This document shows, piece after piece, positions 25,472-33,486 of a stretch of 64,000 nt of DNA. Each line of letters starts with the position of its first letter. Positions within the stretch are counted from its first letter, which is position 1. The notes under the pieces were generated by a model that worked only from the letters and a program-made list of their open reading frames with translations, had not been told where the DNA came from and ran no database searches. The position numbers were made by a program, and so were the translations under genes. This stretch comes from Nocardia sp. NBC_00416. Its GTDB lineage: Bacteria > Actinomycetota > Actinomycetes > Mycobacteriales > Mycobacteriaceae. Where the stretch lies: the NCBI RefSeq assembly GCF_036032445.1, contig NZ_CP107932.1, positions 3,784,501 to 3,848,500 of the forward strand, in the 5' to 3' direction.

Positions 25472-25744
25472 GACCCCCCGCCGCACACAGTGCGCTTCGC
25501 CGGACCCGCCGCTATCGTCGGCGTCACCCCAGCGCCGGACGAGGAGACCGAACCCATGCGTCGTCGCACGCTGCTGGCCGGCACCGTCACCGCTCTCGGC
25601 GTCACCCCCCCCACCGTCGACAGCGGCACAGACATCCGACCCGCTATACGCGCTGGAACGTGCGCTGCTGGCCCCGCCCGCTCCGGGCATCCCCGTCGAT
25701 CTACGGCAGCTCGGCCACCAGATCGCCGCGGCACAGTCGTTGTT
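25472..25744 (+). pseudogene. Duplicated, frameshifted fragment of the XRE/TPR gene
   Basis: This segment is nearly identical to 6860-7138, codons about 85-178 of the XRE/TPR gene. It lacks nine bases (one of two CTGGCCGGC units) and carries a one-base frameshift in the CACCCCCCCC run, so the protein is not preserved. No HTH is included. The surrounding 25348-25896 has no other supported gene. Confidence 0.85.
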
Positions 25745-25896
25745 AGTATCGGCCACCTCGTTACCGCTGATCCGGCTGGGTGGTCAGGCGGTGAGGGCAG
25801 GGCAGCGGGTGTGGTCTCCTCCTGGCCGGCGGGGTCGGTGGTGGCGCGTGATCGGGCCAGGACAGCGGGCAGTCTCGGCGCGCTCGGCACACGCTT

Positions 25897-26361
25897 TCAG
25901 AACTCCCACCTCGTCTCCGGGAGCGGCGACACCTTCGATTCCCGCGAGGGTTTTCGGATGATTCGGATCAGCAGGTAGGCGAGCACGCCGAGTGGCGCGA
26001 ACATGATCGTGGACACCAGTAAAACACTGATCAGTATCGGATGGATGCGCCGGTCGCGGCTGTCGAAGAAAATCCAGCGGCCGAGAAAGAGATCGAATGC
26101 GACGAAGTGGGCCCAGGACGCGGCCGTACCCACGGGACTGCCCAGGAGTTGTTGCAACGCAGGCAGGTCCGGATTCGCCAGAACGGCGGAGAACTCCACC
26201 AGGCCCGGGACGACCAGCACCGCGTAGATCAGCAAAGGCGGCAGGCAGATCAGCGGAGACGCGACGATAGCGCGAGTCCGGTGCCATCGCGGCGCGAGAA
26301 TCATCAGCGCCCAGAACGGGGCGGCGCCAAGGAACGTGATATCGAACAGACGCTGCGTCAC
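25897..26361 (-). CDS. ABA4-like membrane protein
   Basis: 154 residues from the GTG at 26361, which overlaps the stop of the upstream gene (GTGA) and has GGAGG seven bases before it. Four hydrophobic spans with FDITFLGAAPFWALMILAP, WAHFVAFDLFLGRWIFFDSR and PLGVLAYLLIRIIRKPS match the ABA4-like family of small membrane proteins; the D-x(3)-GRW and polar DSR after span 3 are conserved there. Coupled to the upstream membrane protein gene. Confidence 0.85.
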   Translation of the reverse strand: MTQRLFDITFLGAAPFWALMILAPRWHRTRAIVASPLICLPPLLIYAVLVVPGLVEFSAVLANPDLPALQQLLGSPVGTAASWAHFVAFDLFLGRWIFFDSRDRRIHPILISVLLVSTIMFAPLGVLAYLLIRIIRKPSRESKVSPLPETRWEF

Positions 26362-27332
26362 CGGGTGACCTCCAGAGACCTGCGTGCGGACGGTGTGGTT
26401 GTGCGACCATCCGATGGACGGCGGACGAGGACTGCGATAGCGGCTGCCGTCGCGGCAGCGAGGATGATCCCGCCCGCCGCCAGTGTGAGCGCATCCGGGT
26501 GGATCACTGATTGTCCGCGCAGCGCTTGCCAGGTCAGTAGCGCGATCACTGCCGCGTAGACAGCGGCAGCGGTCTTGACCAGAGCACTCCGCACGTCCGC
26601 CGACCGGGTGGCCGATATCCGGCGCGCCGATAATTCGAGGACGATCACCAGCAGTGGAAGCAGTTGCGCCGCGTGCATCCCGATGAAATGCGGAATTCGC
26701 AGGTCGCCGCCCGCAGTGCTCCAACCGAGGAACGGCAGACCCGGGCCGCCGTCGGTGAGACCGACGGTATGCGCACCGCGGATACCACTTCCGCTGTCGA
26801 GCTGAGCGCTTGTCGGCCGCACCATCAGAAAGCCCAGTGCCGCGCCGACGAGGGATAGGCCGGCTCCGAACCTGATCGCGGCGTTGCGGGCCCGATCGGG
26901 TGTCGGGTTGAACAGCAGCGCCACGGATGCCACCACAGTGGCTGCCCACACCACAATGATCGATATCGCCATGGCGTTCCAGAGCGCGGAGTTCAACGGC
27001 GTGGTGGTGTTGAAGTGGCTGGTCGTCCCCCGGACGACCTGGGTCACAATGATCGCCAGTTCCAAACCGAGGCCGATAGCGGCCATAGTGCCGGCCCACC
27101 AGGCGATCCGGCGCCAGCGGGTGAACTGATCGATCAGCCATGCCCATGTCACGGAGTAGATGAGCACGGACAACGCGAACTTCACAACCTTGGCCCAGAT
27201 CGGTAGTCCCGTCAGGGTTCGGCTGTCGGCGATCGTTGCACCGATGGCGAAAACAGTGAGGCTCGCCATGGCGACGGCGAGCAGCATCAGTGGGCGATGC
27301 CATCTCAGGGTGGGCACGGTTCCTCCGATCAT
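26358..27332 (-). CDS. Polytopic membrane protein
   Basis: 324 residues with about eight hydrophobic spans. Landmarks are GLPIWAKVVKFALSVLIYSV, WAWLIDQFTRWRR, TTTPLNSALWNAM and DLRIPHFIGMHAAQLLPLL; the last, with conserved His residues, suggests a cofactor or metal role in the membrane, but no named family is recognised. First gene of a coupled pair with the ABA4-like gene and probably controlled by the MerR regulator through the dyad at 27412-27436. Confidence 0.85.
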   Translation of the reverse strand: MIGGTVPTLRWHRPLMLLAVAMASLTVFAIGATIADSRTLTGLPIWAKVVKFALSVLIYSVTWAWLIDQFTRWRRIAWWAGTMAAIGLGLELAIIVTQVVRGTTSHFNTTTPLNSALWNAMAISIIVVWAATVVASVALLFNPTPDRARNAAIRFGAGLSLVGAALGFLMVRPTSAQLDSGSGIRGAHTVGLTDGGPGLPFLGWSTAGGDLRIPHFIGMHAAQLLPLLVIVLELSARRISATRSADVRSALVKTAAAVYAAVIALLTWQALRGQSVIHPDALTLAAGGIILAAATAAAIAVLVRRPSDGRTTTPSARRSLEVTR

Positions 27333-27411
27333 CGTGCAGCACAGGCAATACAGCGAGGCGGAGATGAGCGTCCGCGATACGGGTTACTCACCCGAACGAT
27401 TGACTGTGCCA

Positions 27412-27436
27412 CTATCGATACTTCAACTATCGATAG
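27412..27436 (-). promoter_or_regulatory. MerR operator candidate of the membrane-protein operon
   Basis: CTATCGATA-CTTCAA-CTATCGATAG, about 80 bases upstream of the membrane-protein start. A near-identical element lies about 80 bases upstream of the MerR gene. The rest of the 370-bp gap shows only short open frames without protein-like pattern. Confidence 0.65.
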
Positions 27437-27703
27437 TAGCGGGAGCGGCTACCGACTTGCCAACAGTGGCAGTAATTGCCCGAGAAGTCCGAGTCTTTGC
27501 ACGAAATGGGCGTATGCGGTAGGTCGGGATCGGTGGGAGCGTCGACCGGATGACTGTGACCGGCCGCCGATTACCGTCGAGCAAGTGGGCCGCGATAACA
27601 GCGGTCTCGGCCGAAACGCATGCCTCGGCGCCGGAAACGCGTCGGTGAGCGCCACCGGCCGAACCCTTCCGCTGAAGTCGGTCTCGAAGGTGGCCGGTGG
27701 CGG

Positions 27704-28360
27704 CTACTCCGCCGGCCGACGCCGGACCGGCGCCTCATCCGGTAGGAGTTGCCGAGACAGGTGTTCCTGGGCAAGTCGGCGCAAAGCAGACAGCAGAGTG
27801 TCACCGAGAAGGGTTCCGACGATAGCGGTTTCGGCCATTCGCTCGATGGTCGCCTCGGCGCGAACCAAGCCGAGATCGATGGCCGCGATCGATTGGGACG
27901 CGGTGGCGTAGTCGTCCATCTCGGCCACCACATCGGCGTGCCCGAGCAGCCGCAACGCGGCGCACACATCGATCAAGGTCCGCCGCGCCGGACTGTCCTC
28001 ATGGATTTCCCAGCCGCGCCCGGCCAGCAGCGCCTCGACGTCGGCAGTAGCGATCTCCTCCTCGTGCCGGCCCACCGGCGAACGACGCCCACCGAGGGCA
28101 TACAACACTCCCCCGATCGATTCCCGCGCGGTCGATGCCCCCGTATCGAGCACAGTGAGCACGTCTCTTGCCGCGTCCACCGACAGGCCGCCGATGTCGA
28201 GCAGGGCACGGATCAGGCGCAGGCGGTTCATGTGCTCTTCGCTGTAGTCCACCTGGTTGCGGTGCGTACGGACGCCGGAGGGCATCAACCCCTCACGCAC
28301 GTAGTACTTGATCGTTGCGGCAGGAACCCCGGTTGCCCTACTGAGTTCGGCTATCCGCAT
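27704..28360 (-). CDS. MerR-family regulator
   Basis: 218 residues from the ATG at 28360 (AGGAG four bases upstream). Residues 1-70 are the winged-helix domain: MRIAELSRATGVPAATIKYY, VREGLMPSGVRTHRNQ, YSEEHMNRLRLIRALLDIG. The rest is a long dimerisation helix and an alpha-helical effector domain (about residues 85-205) without Cys metal ligands, so it does not look like a metal sensor. Dyads upstream of this gene and of the neighbouring membrane operon share sequence and distance. Confidence 0.9.
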   Translation of the reverse strand: MRIAELSRATGVPAATIKYYVREGLMPSGVRTHRNQVDYSEEHMNRLRLIRALLDIGGLSVDAARDVLTVLDTGASTARESIGGVLYALGGRRSPVGRHEEEIATADVEALLAGRGWEIHEDSPARRTLIDVCAALRLLGHADVVAEMDDYATASQSIAAIDLGLVRAEATIERMAETAIVGTLLGDTLLSALRRLAQEHLSRQLLPDEAPVRRRPAE

Positions 28361-28442
28361 GACGCTCCTGATTCTCGATAGTGCCGTTGTGCCTATATCG
28401 GCGATTGTGGCCGCCCGGAGCATCTGAGCGCCGACGCCGACA

Positions 28443-28463
28443 GTATCGATACTCAAGCTATCA
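28443..28463 (-). promoter_or_regulatory. MerR operator candidate upstream of its own gene
   Basis: GTATCGATACTCAAGCTATCA, about 83 bases upstream of the MerR start. It shares the TATCGATACT-AA-CTATC core with the element at 27412-27436. The rest of 28464-28694 holds no supported gene; a short plus-strand tail reading FNEWLDATYPMEG before a stop at about 28675 may be a gene remnant. Confidence 0.6.
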
Positions 28464-28694
28464 CCTGAGCTGAGCAGCCTCTTCGGTTGCTGGGGTCTTG
28501 GTCGCTTCCCTATTCGACCGGGGTCTACCGGCCGAGGCGAGGCGGGGCGACACGGCCGTCGCGAACGGACTGCGCCCGGTCCGGAAGACCGCGGGTTGGT
28601 GGCCGGCCGACACGCCCGAATCGGCGGACCTTCGTTCAACGAATGGCTCGACGCCACCTACCCGATGGAGGGCTGACCCCGCGGCCCCGTCCGA

Positions 28695-29054
28695 TCAGCA
28701 GCCCTGCGGAGCCCGCCAAGCGTCCTGCGCGTAGGTGGTCGAGCCGATCATGGCGCCGACCACGCCGCCGATAATCCCGAACGGGACGGCCCCGACAATG
28801 AAGATGGGCAGACCCGTGATCGCGCCGACCGCGGTCCCGAGCGCAGCGCCCAGGCCGGTCCGGAGTTCGATGGAGTCGCCGGGCGCCATGCACGCCGCGA
28901 TGGGCGCCACCGCCCCGGATCCCGGAACATCGGGTGCTTGCACCGGCGCGACCGGCGCCGGGGCGGGCTCGGCCGCCGCGGCGCCCCCTGATCCGACAAT
29001 GAGCAGCCCGGCAATGGCGCTGCCGAGCACAGTGCGGGTCGATATCTTTGACAT
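28695..29054 (-). CDS. Secreted glycine-zipper protein
   Basis: 119 residues with a signal peptide (residues 1-28, ending in SGGAAAA-EP), an Ala/Pro-rich linker and a C-terminal glycine-rich hydrophobic region (GLGAALGTAVGAITGLPIFI, GIIGGVVGAMIGSTTYA) typical of glycine-zipper membrane-associated segments. Ends in a Cys. Function unknown; common in Nocardia-type genomes as small exported proteins. Confidence 0.75.
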   Translation of the reverse strand: MSKISTRTVLGSAIAGLLIVGSGGAAAAEPAPAPVAPVQAPDVPGSGAVAPIAACMAPGDSIELRTGLGAALGTAVGAITGLPIFIVGAVPFGIIGGVVGAMIGSTTYAQDAWRAPQGC

Positions 29055-29520
29055 ATGCGCGCAGATTCCTGATCAGTCGAAAACAAGTGTGCGACCTGAG
29101 TAGTCAGATCTACGAACATAATGTCGTATCGGCGGGTGTAATGCTCGCTTTCGGTATCTCGGTCGGAGCAAGCCAGAAACCGTTCTCGCCGATGATCCGG
29201 CCACCCCGCCTGCCCCTACTGCGCAGGTAGACCCCGGTTTCCGTCCTCCCCCATGTCGTCGGCTCGAAGGAGTTGCCGTCCGACTCTCGAATCGGCCGCC
29301 GGCACCTCGTAGGGTCGGGTCGAGTCTGTCAGAATGCCCTCATGACTGCCGCGCGCCCGGGACTCGTCATCTGGGAACAAGGACCACTTGGTTGTGCCGG
29401 CGAATTCCGAGATCGTTCCTCGGCGAATTCCGACGTCGTATAGGGGCCGTGCGACGTTGTCGTGACGGTGAAAATTGACGTCACTGGGGTCGGACTTCAG
29501 CAGCGTACACCTTGTGTGCA
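29055..29520. other. Gap without supported gene
   Basis: About 465 bases between the glycine-zipper gene and the duplicated segment. Only short frames with no protein-like pattern. Short words (GAACAAGGACCACT, CGGCGAATTCCGA) also occur near 10.79 kb and 49.03 kb, suggesting that it too is made of relocated pieces. Confidence 0.35.
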
Positions 29521-29669
29521 GCCACGAAATCGGGCTGCGCTCGGCCGAGCCGGCCTGGCAGCACGGCAGGGTGCCGGATCTGCTCTGGAATGAGGTCGAG
29601 AACTTCTTCGATCCCGACCTGATGGGTGCGTTGCCGGATGTATGCGTGTCGGGCACCTCGGTCGAGGAC
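29521..29669 (+). repeat. 149-bp segment, copy B (truncated gene start)
   Basis: Same length as 12741-12889 with only a few substitutions. It contains codons 1-33 of the gene at 12791 and then breaks off after GTCGAGGAC into unrelated sequence, so the gene copy is non-functional. The following bases to 29864 hold no supported gene. Confidence 0.9.
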
Positions 29670-29864
29670 GACGACGCACAGCCTCCTCTTCGCCCACACG
29701 GCGGTGATAGCCTTCGCGATCCCATTTGGAGAAGCTACTCATCGCCCTTCCGCGATCACACGTACCTGATGCACGAGCACTGCCAGGGTGCCGTTGCGGA
29801 ACAACCGCCAACCTCACACGCCCACACGCCTCACCACGAACGTAGCGCGGTAACGCACGGTCTA

Positions 29865-30491
29865 CTACCCGGTGGTGTAGTAGACCGTCATCGACTGCCC
29901 CACCTCGCCGTCGCCATCCCCGACCAGAGGTTTGAATACCACAGATTCGACCGATACATCACCGAGACAGCCAATGGTCTCATCGGCGAACTTCTTCAAA
30001 AGATCAGCCGCCCCCGCGCTGCCCGTGCCCGTGGGAGAAGCTTGCGAAGCGTGGTATACGACGTTCGAACCGGCGGGAATCGCGCCGGAGACCTCGACAT
30101 CGTCGTCCAGGGCGTAGTACACGTCGATAATCGGCTTGAGTTCACCATCCGCAGTGAGCACCGAGTGAAACGTCATGTCCAGGACCGTGAGCTCGCCCAG
30201 CGCATCCATGGCGTGCGCCGTTTCTCGGAGGAGGTCCGAGAGTCTCCCTGCCTCTGCCCCTTCGGCCCTGAAACGCAACTGCTTCCACTTGGGTATTTCG
30301 TCCACAACTTGCTCCAATCAATCTGCAGGATCAGCGGCCGAAAGGGTTTCGGGCTGAGGCTTATTGCGAGCCAATATGTTGAATGCGAGTGCGGGTTGTT
30401 CGGCACTGGCAATGACGGGTGTCAGGCCTACAAGCAGCGGAGTCGCCAAGAGCGCGATCGAGGCTATGCGTACACGTGGTCGGAATTGCAC
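29865..30491 (-). pseudogene. Secreted hypothetical protein with in-frame TGA
   Basis: Reading from the GTG at 30491, the minus strand gives a signal peptide (basic VQFRPRVR, then IASIALLATPLLVGLTPVIA), the mature start EQPALAFNILARNKPQPETL, then TGA at 30318-30320, then an uninterrupted 150 codons beginning LEQVVDEIPKWKQLRFRA and ending in VGQSMTVYYTTG. Frame and style are continuous across the stop, so this is one gene broken by a nonsense change (or a base error). No selenocysteine element is expected. Mature family unknown. Confidence 0.7.
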
Positions 30492-30769
30492 TGTGATTCA
30501 CTCGCTTTCATGTATAAGCGCACCATTTGTGCGTCGGGAGATTGGACTCCGCTAAGTCTCCCGCCGGTTCCACGTCTCTCATGTGAGAGGCATCATATTC
30601 TTCGTTCGGTTCGGTGTCCGAGCGGGCAATCTGCTTGCGGCAATCTACCGATCAGCACTCCAGCCCACTACACGTTCCTCCACGGTCGAGTACGCGGTCA
30701 CTCGATTCCTCAACCAGTGCAAGGCTTCCCACCCGAGTCGGTCCGATCGACGCACCTGGTCCCCGCACA

Positions 30770-31082
30770 CCTAGCGAAAAAAGTAGCGGTTCCCTATCAC
30801 TGCTGCCCCTGGGACGACCCGCCTCGGTCGATATCGCTTGATCCGGCCCCCGGCGCGGGCCCATCAGCGCGGTCGGACAGCACATTACGAGTTTGCCGAC
30901 CCCAACTTTCCCCGGCACCGGGTGCTGCCATCACACCCGATGAGGACGTACCGTGCGCGAACGACCACCTTTTCCCAAGCGACCCGCACGAAGCCGGGCT
31001 ATCGAAGCAGCAATCCGGATGTGACACGATCAATACACCGTCGAGACAGCGAAGTTGGGAACGAGTGGCGATCTGGTGGCCC
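30770..31082 (+). repeat. Copy B of the small-gene operon, truncated
   Basis: Matches 9888-10190 (leader and first gene) with many substitutions. The first gene (GTG at 30953) stops at 31022-31024 (TGA for TGG) after 23 codons. Then the sequence jumps from the GGCGA at 10190 to the GGCGA near 10617, so the second gene and most of the third are deleted and only CGATCTGGTGGCCCTG of the third remains. Confidence 0.7.
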
Positions 31083-31241
31083 TGGGTCGTGTACTCACCC
31101 GCGATCGGAAGGCAGCGCACCACCGCGATCTACTACGTCACCGACGGAAATCTCGAAAGAAATCTTTCCGTGGCAGATCCGTCCGCTTACCTCAAAAGCG
31201 TCGAGCAGCGGTTCTGGCAACGCCAGGCCCTGTTCGGGTGA
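31065..31241 (+). pseudogene. C-terminal gene fragment
   Basis: From the fused remnant of the small operon the frame continues into TTAIYYVTDGNLERNLSV and SAYLKSVEQRFWQRQALFG before TGA. This has the feel of a real C-terminus (charged helix, aromatic end) but no family is recognised. A long plus-strand frame over the whole of 29475-31241 is otherwise a shadow. Confidence 0.4.
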
Positions 31242-31316
31242 ACCGACTGGGTTGTGACAGCCCAGCAGATGAGTATCGATGCCTGGCGACGGTCCGGACC
31301 GGTGGACGGGGCGACG

Positions 31317-31922
31317 TTACGCAGGGCCGCCGAGCGGCGGGTGCTCGAGCACGCGGGGCTTGTACTCGACCAGCTGGGTGCGGCCGTCGAAGGTGCGGTG
31401 CTCGACCATGTCGAGGGCGACGTCCGGATAGCCGTCGTAGATGCGTTCTGCGCCCGTGGCCCCGGTGATCACCGGGAACATCACGACCCGGAAGCGGTCG
31501 ACGAGTCCGGCTCGTAGCAGGGACCGGCTCAGGCTGAGGCTGCCGATCGTGCTCAGGAGCCCCGAGCCACTCGACTTCATGGCGCGGACCGCCTCGACGG
31601 CGTCGTCGCGGACCAGCGTGGAGTTGGCCCACGTCAGTGGCTCCTCCAGTGCGGAGGAGAACACCACCTTGGACGCTTGCGTGAGCTCATCGACGGTCGC
31701 CTCTTCTTCGGGCCTGAACTCGTCTTGGCCATCCGGGACCTCGCCGGCGGCGAAGCCCGACATCAGGCGGTAGGTGTTGGCTCCCATCAGGTAGGTGACC
31801 TCGGGCTGCTCGCCGAGCCACGCGAGGTACTCCGGGCCCTCGAGGCCCCAGAACCCGGGCCATCCCTCGCCCGATGCGTAGCCGTCGAGAGAGGTGATGA
31901 AGTCGACGAGAAGCTCCGCCAT
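31317..31922 (-). CDS. Dihydrofolate-reductase-family (RibD C-terminal) protein
   Basis: 201 residues from the ATG at 31922, which has AGGAAAGGA upstream. LLVDFITSLDGYASGEGWPG at the start, YLMGANTYRLMSGF near residue 45, KVVFSSALEEPLTWANSTLV near 88 and LLSTIGSLSLSRSLLRAGLV with FRVVMFPVITG near 125-150 are the standard DHFR-like reductase features. It would use NADPH. A paralogue follows 215 bases upstream on the same strand. Confidence 0.92.
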   Translation of the reverse strand: MAELLVDFITSLDGYASGEGWPGFWGLEGPEYLAWLGEQPEVTYLMGANTYRLMSGFAAGEVPDGQDEFRPEEEATVDELTQASKVVFSSALEEPLTWANSTLVRDDAVEAVRAMKSSGSGLLSTIGSLSLSRSLLRAGLVDRFRVVMFPVITGATGAERIYDGYPDVALDMVEHRTFDGRTQLVEYKPRVLEHPPLGGPA

Positions 31923-32137
31923 GGCGGTGTCCTTTCCTACGGTGTCACGAGCTTCGACCGGCCGGGAGCCACACACACTCATCGGCCGCTGTGGGGTAGC
32001 GAGAACCCATCACCTCGCCAGTACACCCCACGAAACTGCGTTGCCGAGCATTCGACATGCGCCCAGCACGCCTTCGGGCCCGCGTCCCGCGAGGTATCCC
32101 ACGGATGCGACGCCCGCAACGACGATCCCTACCCGTG

Positions 32138-32704
32138 TCAGTCGTGTTTCGCCTCGTAGCGCAGCAGGACCGTGCCGCACGGAAAGGTACGGTTCTCCAG
32201 CAGGCGCAGCGATATCCATGACGGCAGTACCGGGAAGAACGGGGTGCCGCCGCCCACCGCGGTGGGCGCGATTACGAGCCGGTACTCATCCACCAGCCCG
32301 GCCTGCACGATCGGTGCAGCCAGCGTCGCGCCGGCCACCTCCAGCCTGCCGTCGGTTTCGGCTTTCAGCTTCCGCACCACCTCGACCGGGTCGCCGCGGT
32401 CCAGGCGGGAGTTCCAGTCGACCGACTCCAGGGTGCGTGAGAACACGACCTTGGGCATATCGCGCCAGATGTGGGCGAAGTCGACGATCAGCGGGGTGGC
32501 GTCCGGAGCCTTATCGGCGGTCGGCCAGTACGCGGACATCAGTTCGTAGAGCCGCCGCCCGTAGAACGCCAGGGCGGTCTCCCGCTCGAAGTCGTTCCAG
32601 TACCTGTGCAGTTCTTCGCTCGGATCGGACCAGTCGATGTTGCCTTGTGCGTCGGCGATGTACCCGTCCACCGACACGTTGAAGCCATAGGTGAGTCTGC
32701 CCAT
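32138..32704 (-). CDS. Dihydrofolate-reductase-family (RibD C-terminal) protein
   Basis: 188 residues from the ATG at 32704. Contains MGRLTYGFNVSVDGYIAD, LAFYGRRLYELMSAYWP, KVVFSRTLESVDWNSRL and the GGGTPFFPVL loop near the C-terminus, as in RibD-C-type reductases. Same strand as the paralogue at 31317; the pair may be an old duplication. Substrate unknown. Confidence 0.92.
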   Translation of the reverse strand: MGRLTYGFNVSVDGYIADAQGNIDWSDPSEELHRYWNDFERETALAFYGRRLYELMSAYWPTADKAPDATPLIVDFAHIWRDMPKVVFSRTLESVDWNSRLDRGDPVEVVRKLKAETDGRLEVAGATLAAPIVQAGLVDEYRLVIAPTAVGGGTPFFPVLPSWISLRLLENRTFPCGTVLLRYEAKHD

Positions 32705-32808
32705 ACGAATCAGACTGCACCGGAGGGCAGAACTCATCGCTACGCCACACGAGATATCGCCGAATCCCTGGAGAAGTGGCGCACCCGCTGGTCGATGAAC
32801 CACCGGCG

Positions 32809-32873
32809 CTCCGCACGCATCAGCACTGCGACCTTCTCGGTGATGTTCCTGTGGTACGGCGACCCGCATCGTT
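32809..32873 (-). repeat. Decayed copy of the SLOG gene start
   Basis: Matches 9009-9077 (the first about 23 codons of the SLOG gene) including CTTCTCGGTGATGTTC and GGCGACCCGCATCG, with several substitutions and a small deletion. The frame is broken. Confidence 0.6.
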
Positions 32874-32916
32874 TGTCGCCCCGCCAACATGCTCCCCGGA
32901 TAGCTTCCCGGCAAGG

Positions 32917-33117
32917 TCAGGGCTTGAAGGTGACTTCGGTGAGTCGTTCGCTGTCGGCCCACAATCGCGCGCCCAGTTCGGCGTTGCCGGCACCTTTCGG
33001 GAGTTTCGCGGGCTCGGGCGTGCCGGAGGTCTGATCGCGGCCGGCCGGACCGATGAATTCTCCGCTGGTGGCATCGGGGCTGGTGGCGGCGTAGAGCGTA
33101 CGACGCCGGACTGGCCC
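32917..33117 (-). pseudogene. SDR C-terminal remnant
   Basis: The minus strand reads LYAATSPDATSGEFIGPAGR, then TSGTPEPAKLPKGAGNAELG and ARLWADSERLTEVTFKP before TGA. This is the C-terminal tail of a short-chain dehydrogenase of the retinol-dehydrogenase type; the nucleotide-binding and catalytic parts are gone. It lies back-to-back with a TetR C-terminal remnant. Confidence 0.65.
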
Positions 33118-33410
33118 ATCCCCAGGTGATGCGGTTCCTGATGTGGTACCACCTGCTGCGTGGCGAGTCCGCCCAGCGCGCATCGGTGGCCGAGTCGATG
33201 CGAGCGAAGGTCGAGGCGATCGAACAGGCTCAACGACGCGGGACGGTGACCACGGCACTGCCCGCCGGACACATCCCGGCCTTGGTGCTGACAATCGCGA
33301 ACATGTGGCACCAACCCACGGAAGACGTCGCACGGTTGGTACCCGAACCCCAACGCCGCATCCTCGTGCTGGACGCGGTGACAACCCTGATCTCATCCAC
33401 CGATACCTGA
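33093..33410 (+). pseudogene. TetR C-terminal remnant
   Basis: The plus strand reads YDAGLAHPQVMRFLMWYHLL, then RAKVEAIEQAQRRGTV, LPAGHIPALVLTIANMW and PEPQRRILVLDAVTTL before TGA. This is the ligand-binding half of a TetR protein; the HTH half is missing. Confidence 0.65.
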
Positions 33411-33486
33411 TACGACCAGCGGCCGCCGCATTTCCGCCGGGCGACCCCCCCACCCTTGGCGACAGCTTTTTGAGGCCGCCATCGTT

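Noticed and set aside
24578..25890. Long minus-strand frame to 25890 for the secreted protein
   Set aside because: The part upstream of 25347 is antisense to the duplicated XRE fragment; the signal peptide marks the true start at 25347.
26362..27348. Long minus-strand frame including the ABA4-like gene
   Set aside because: The upstream part is out of frame with the polytopic membrane gene, which is the real coding sequence there.
29475..31241. 588-codon plus-strand open frame
   Set aside because: It crosses the antisense of a secreted gene, a duplicated segment and a truncated operon copy; only its last 58 codons look protein-like and are listed separately.
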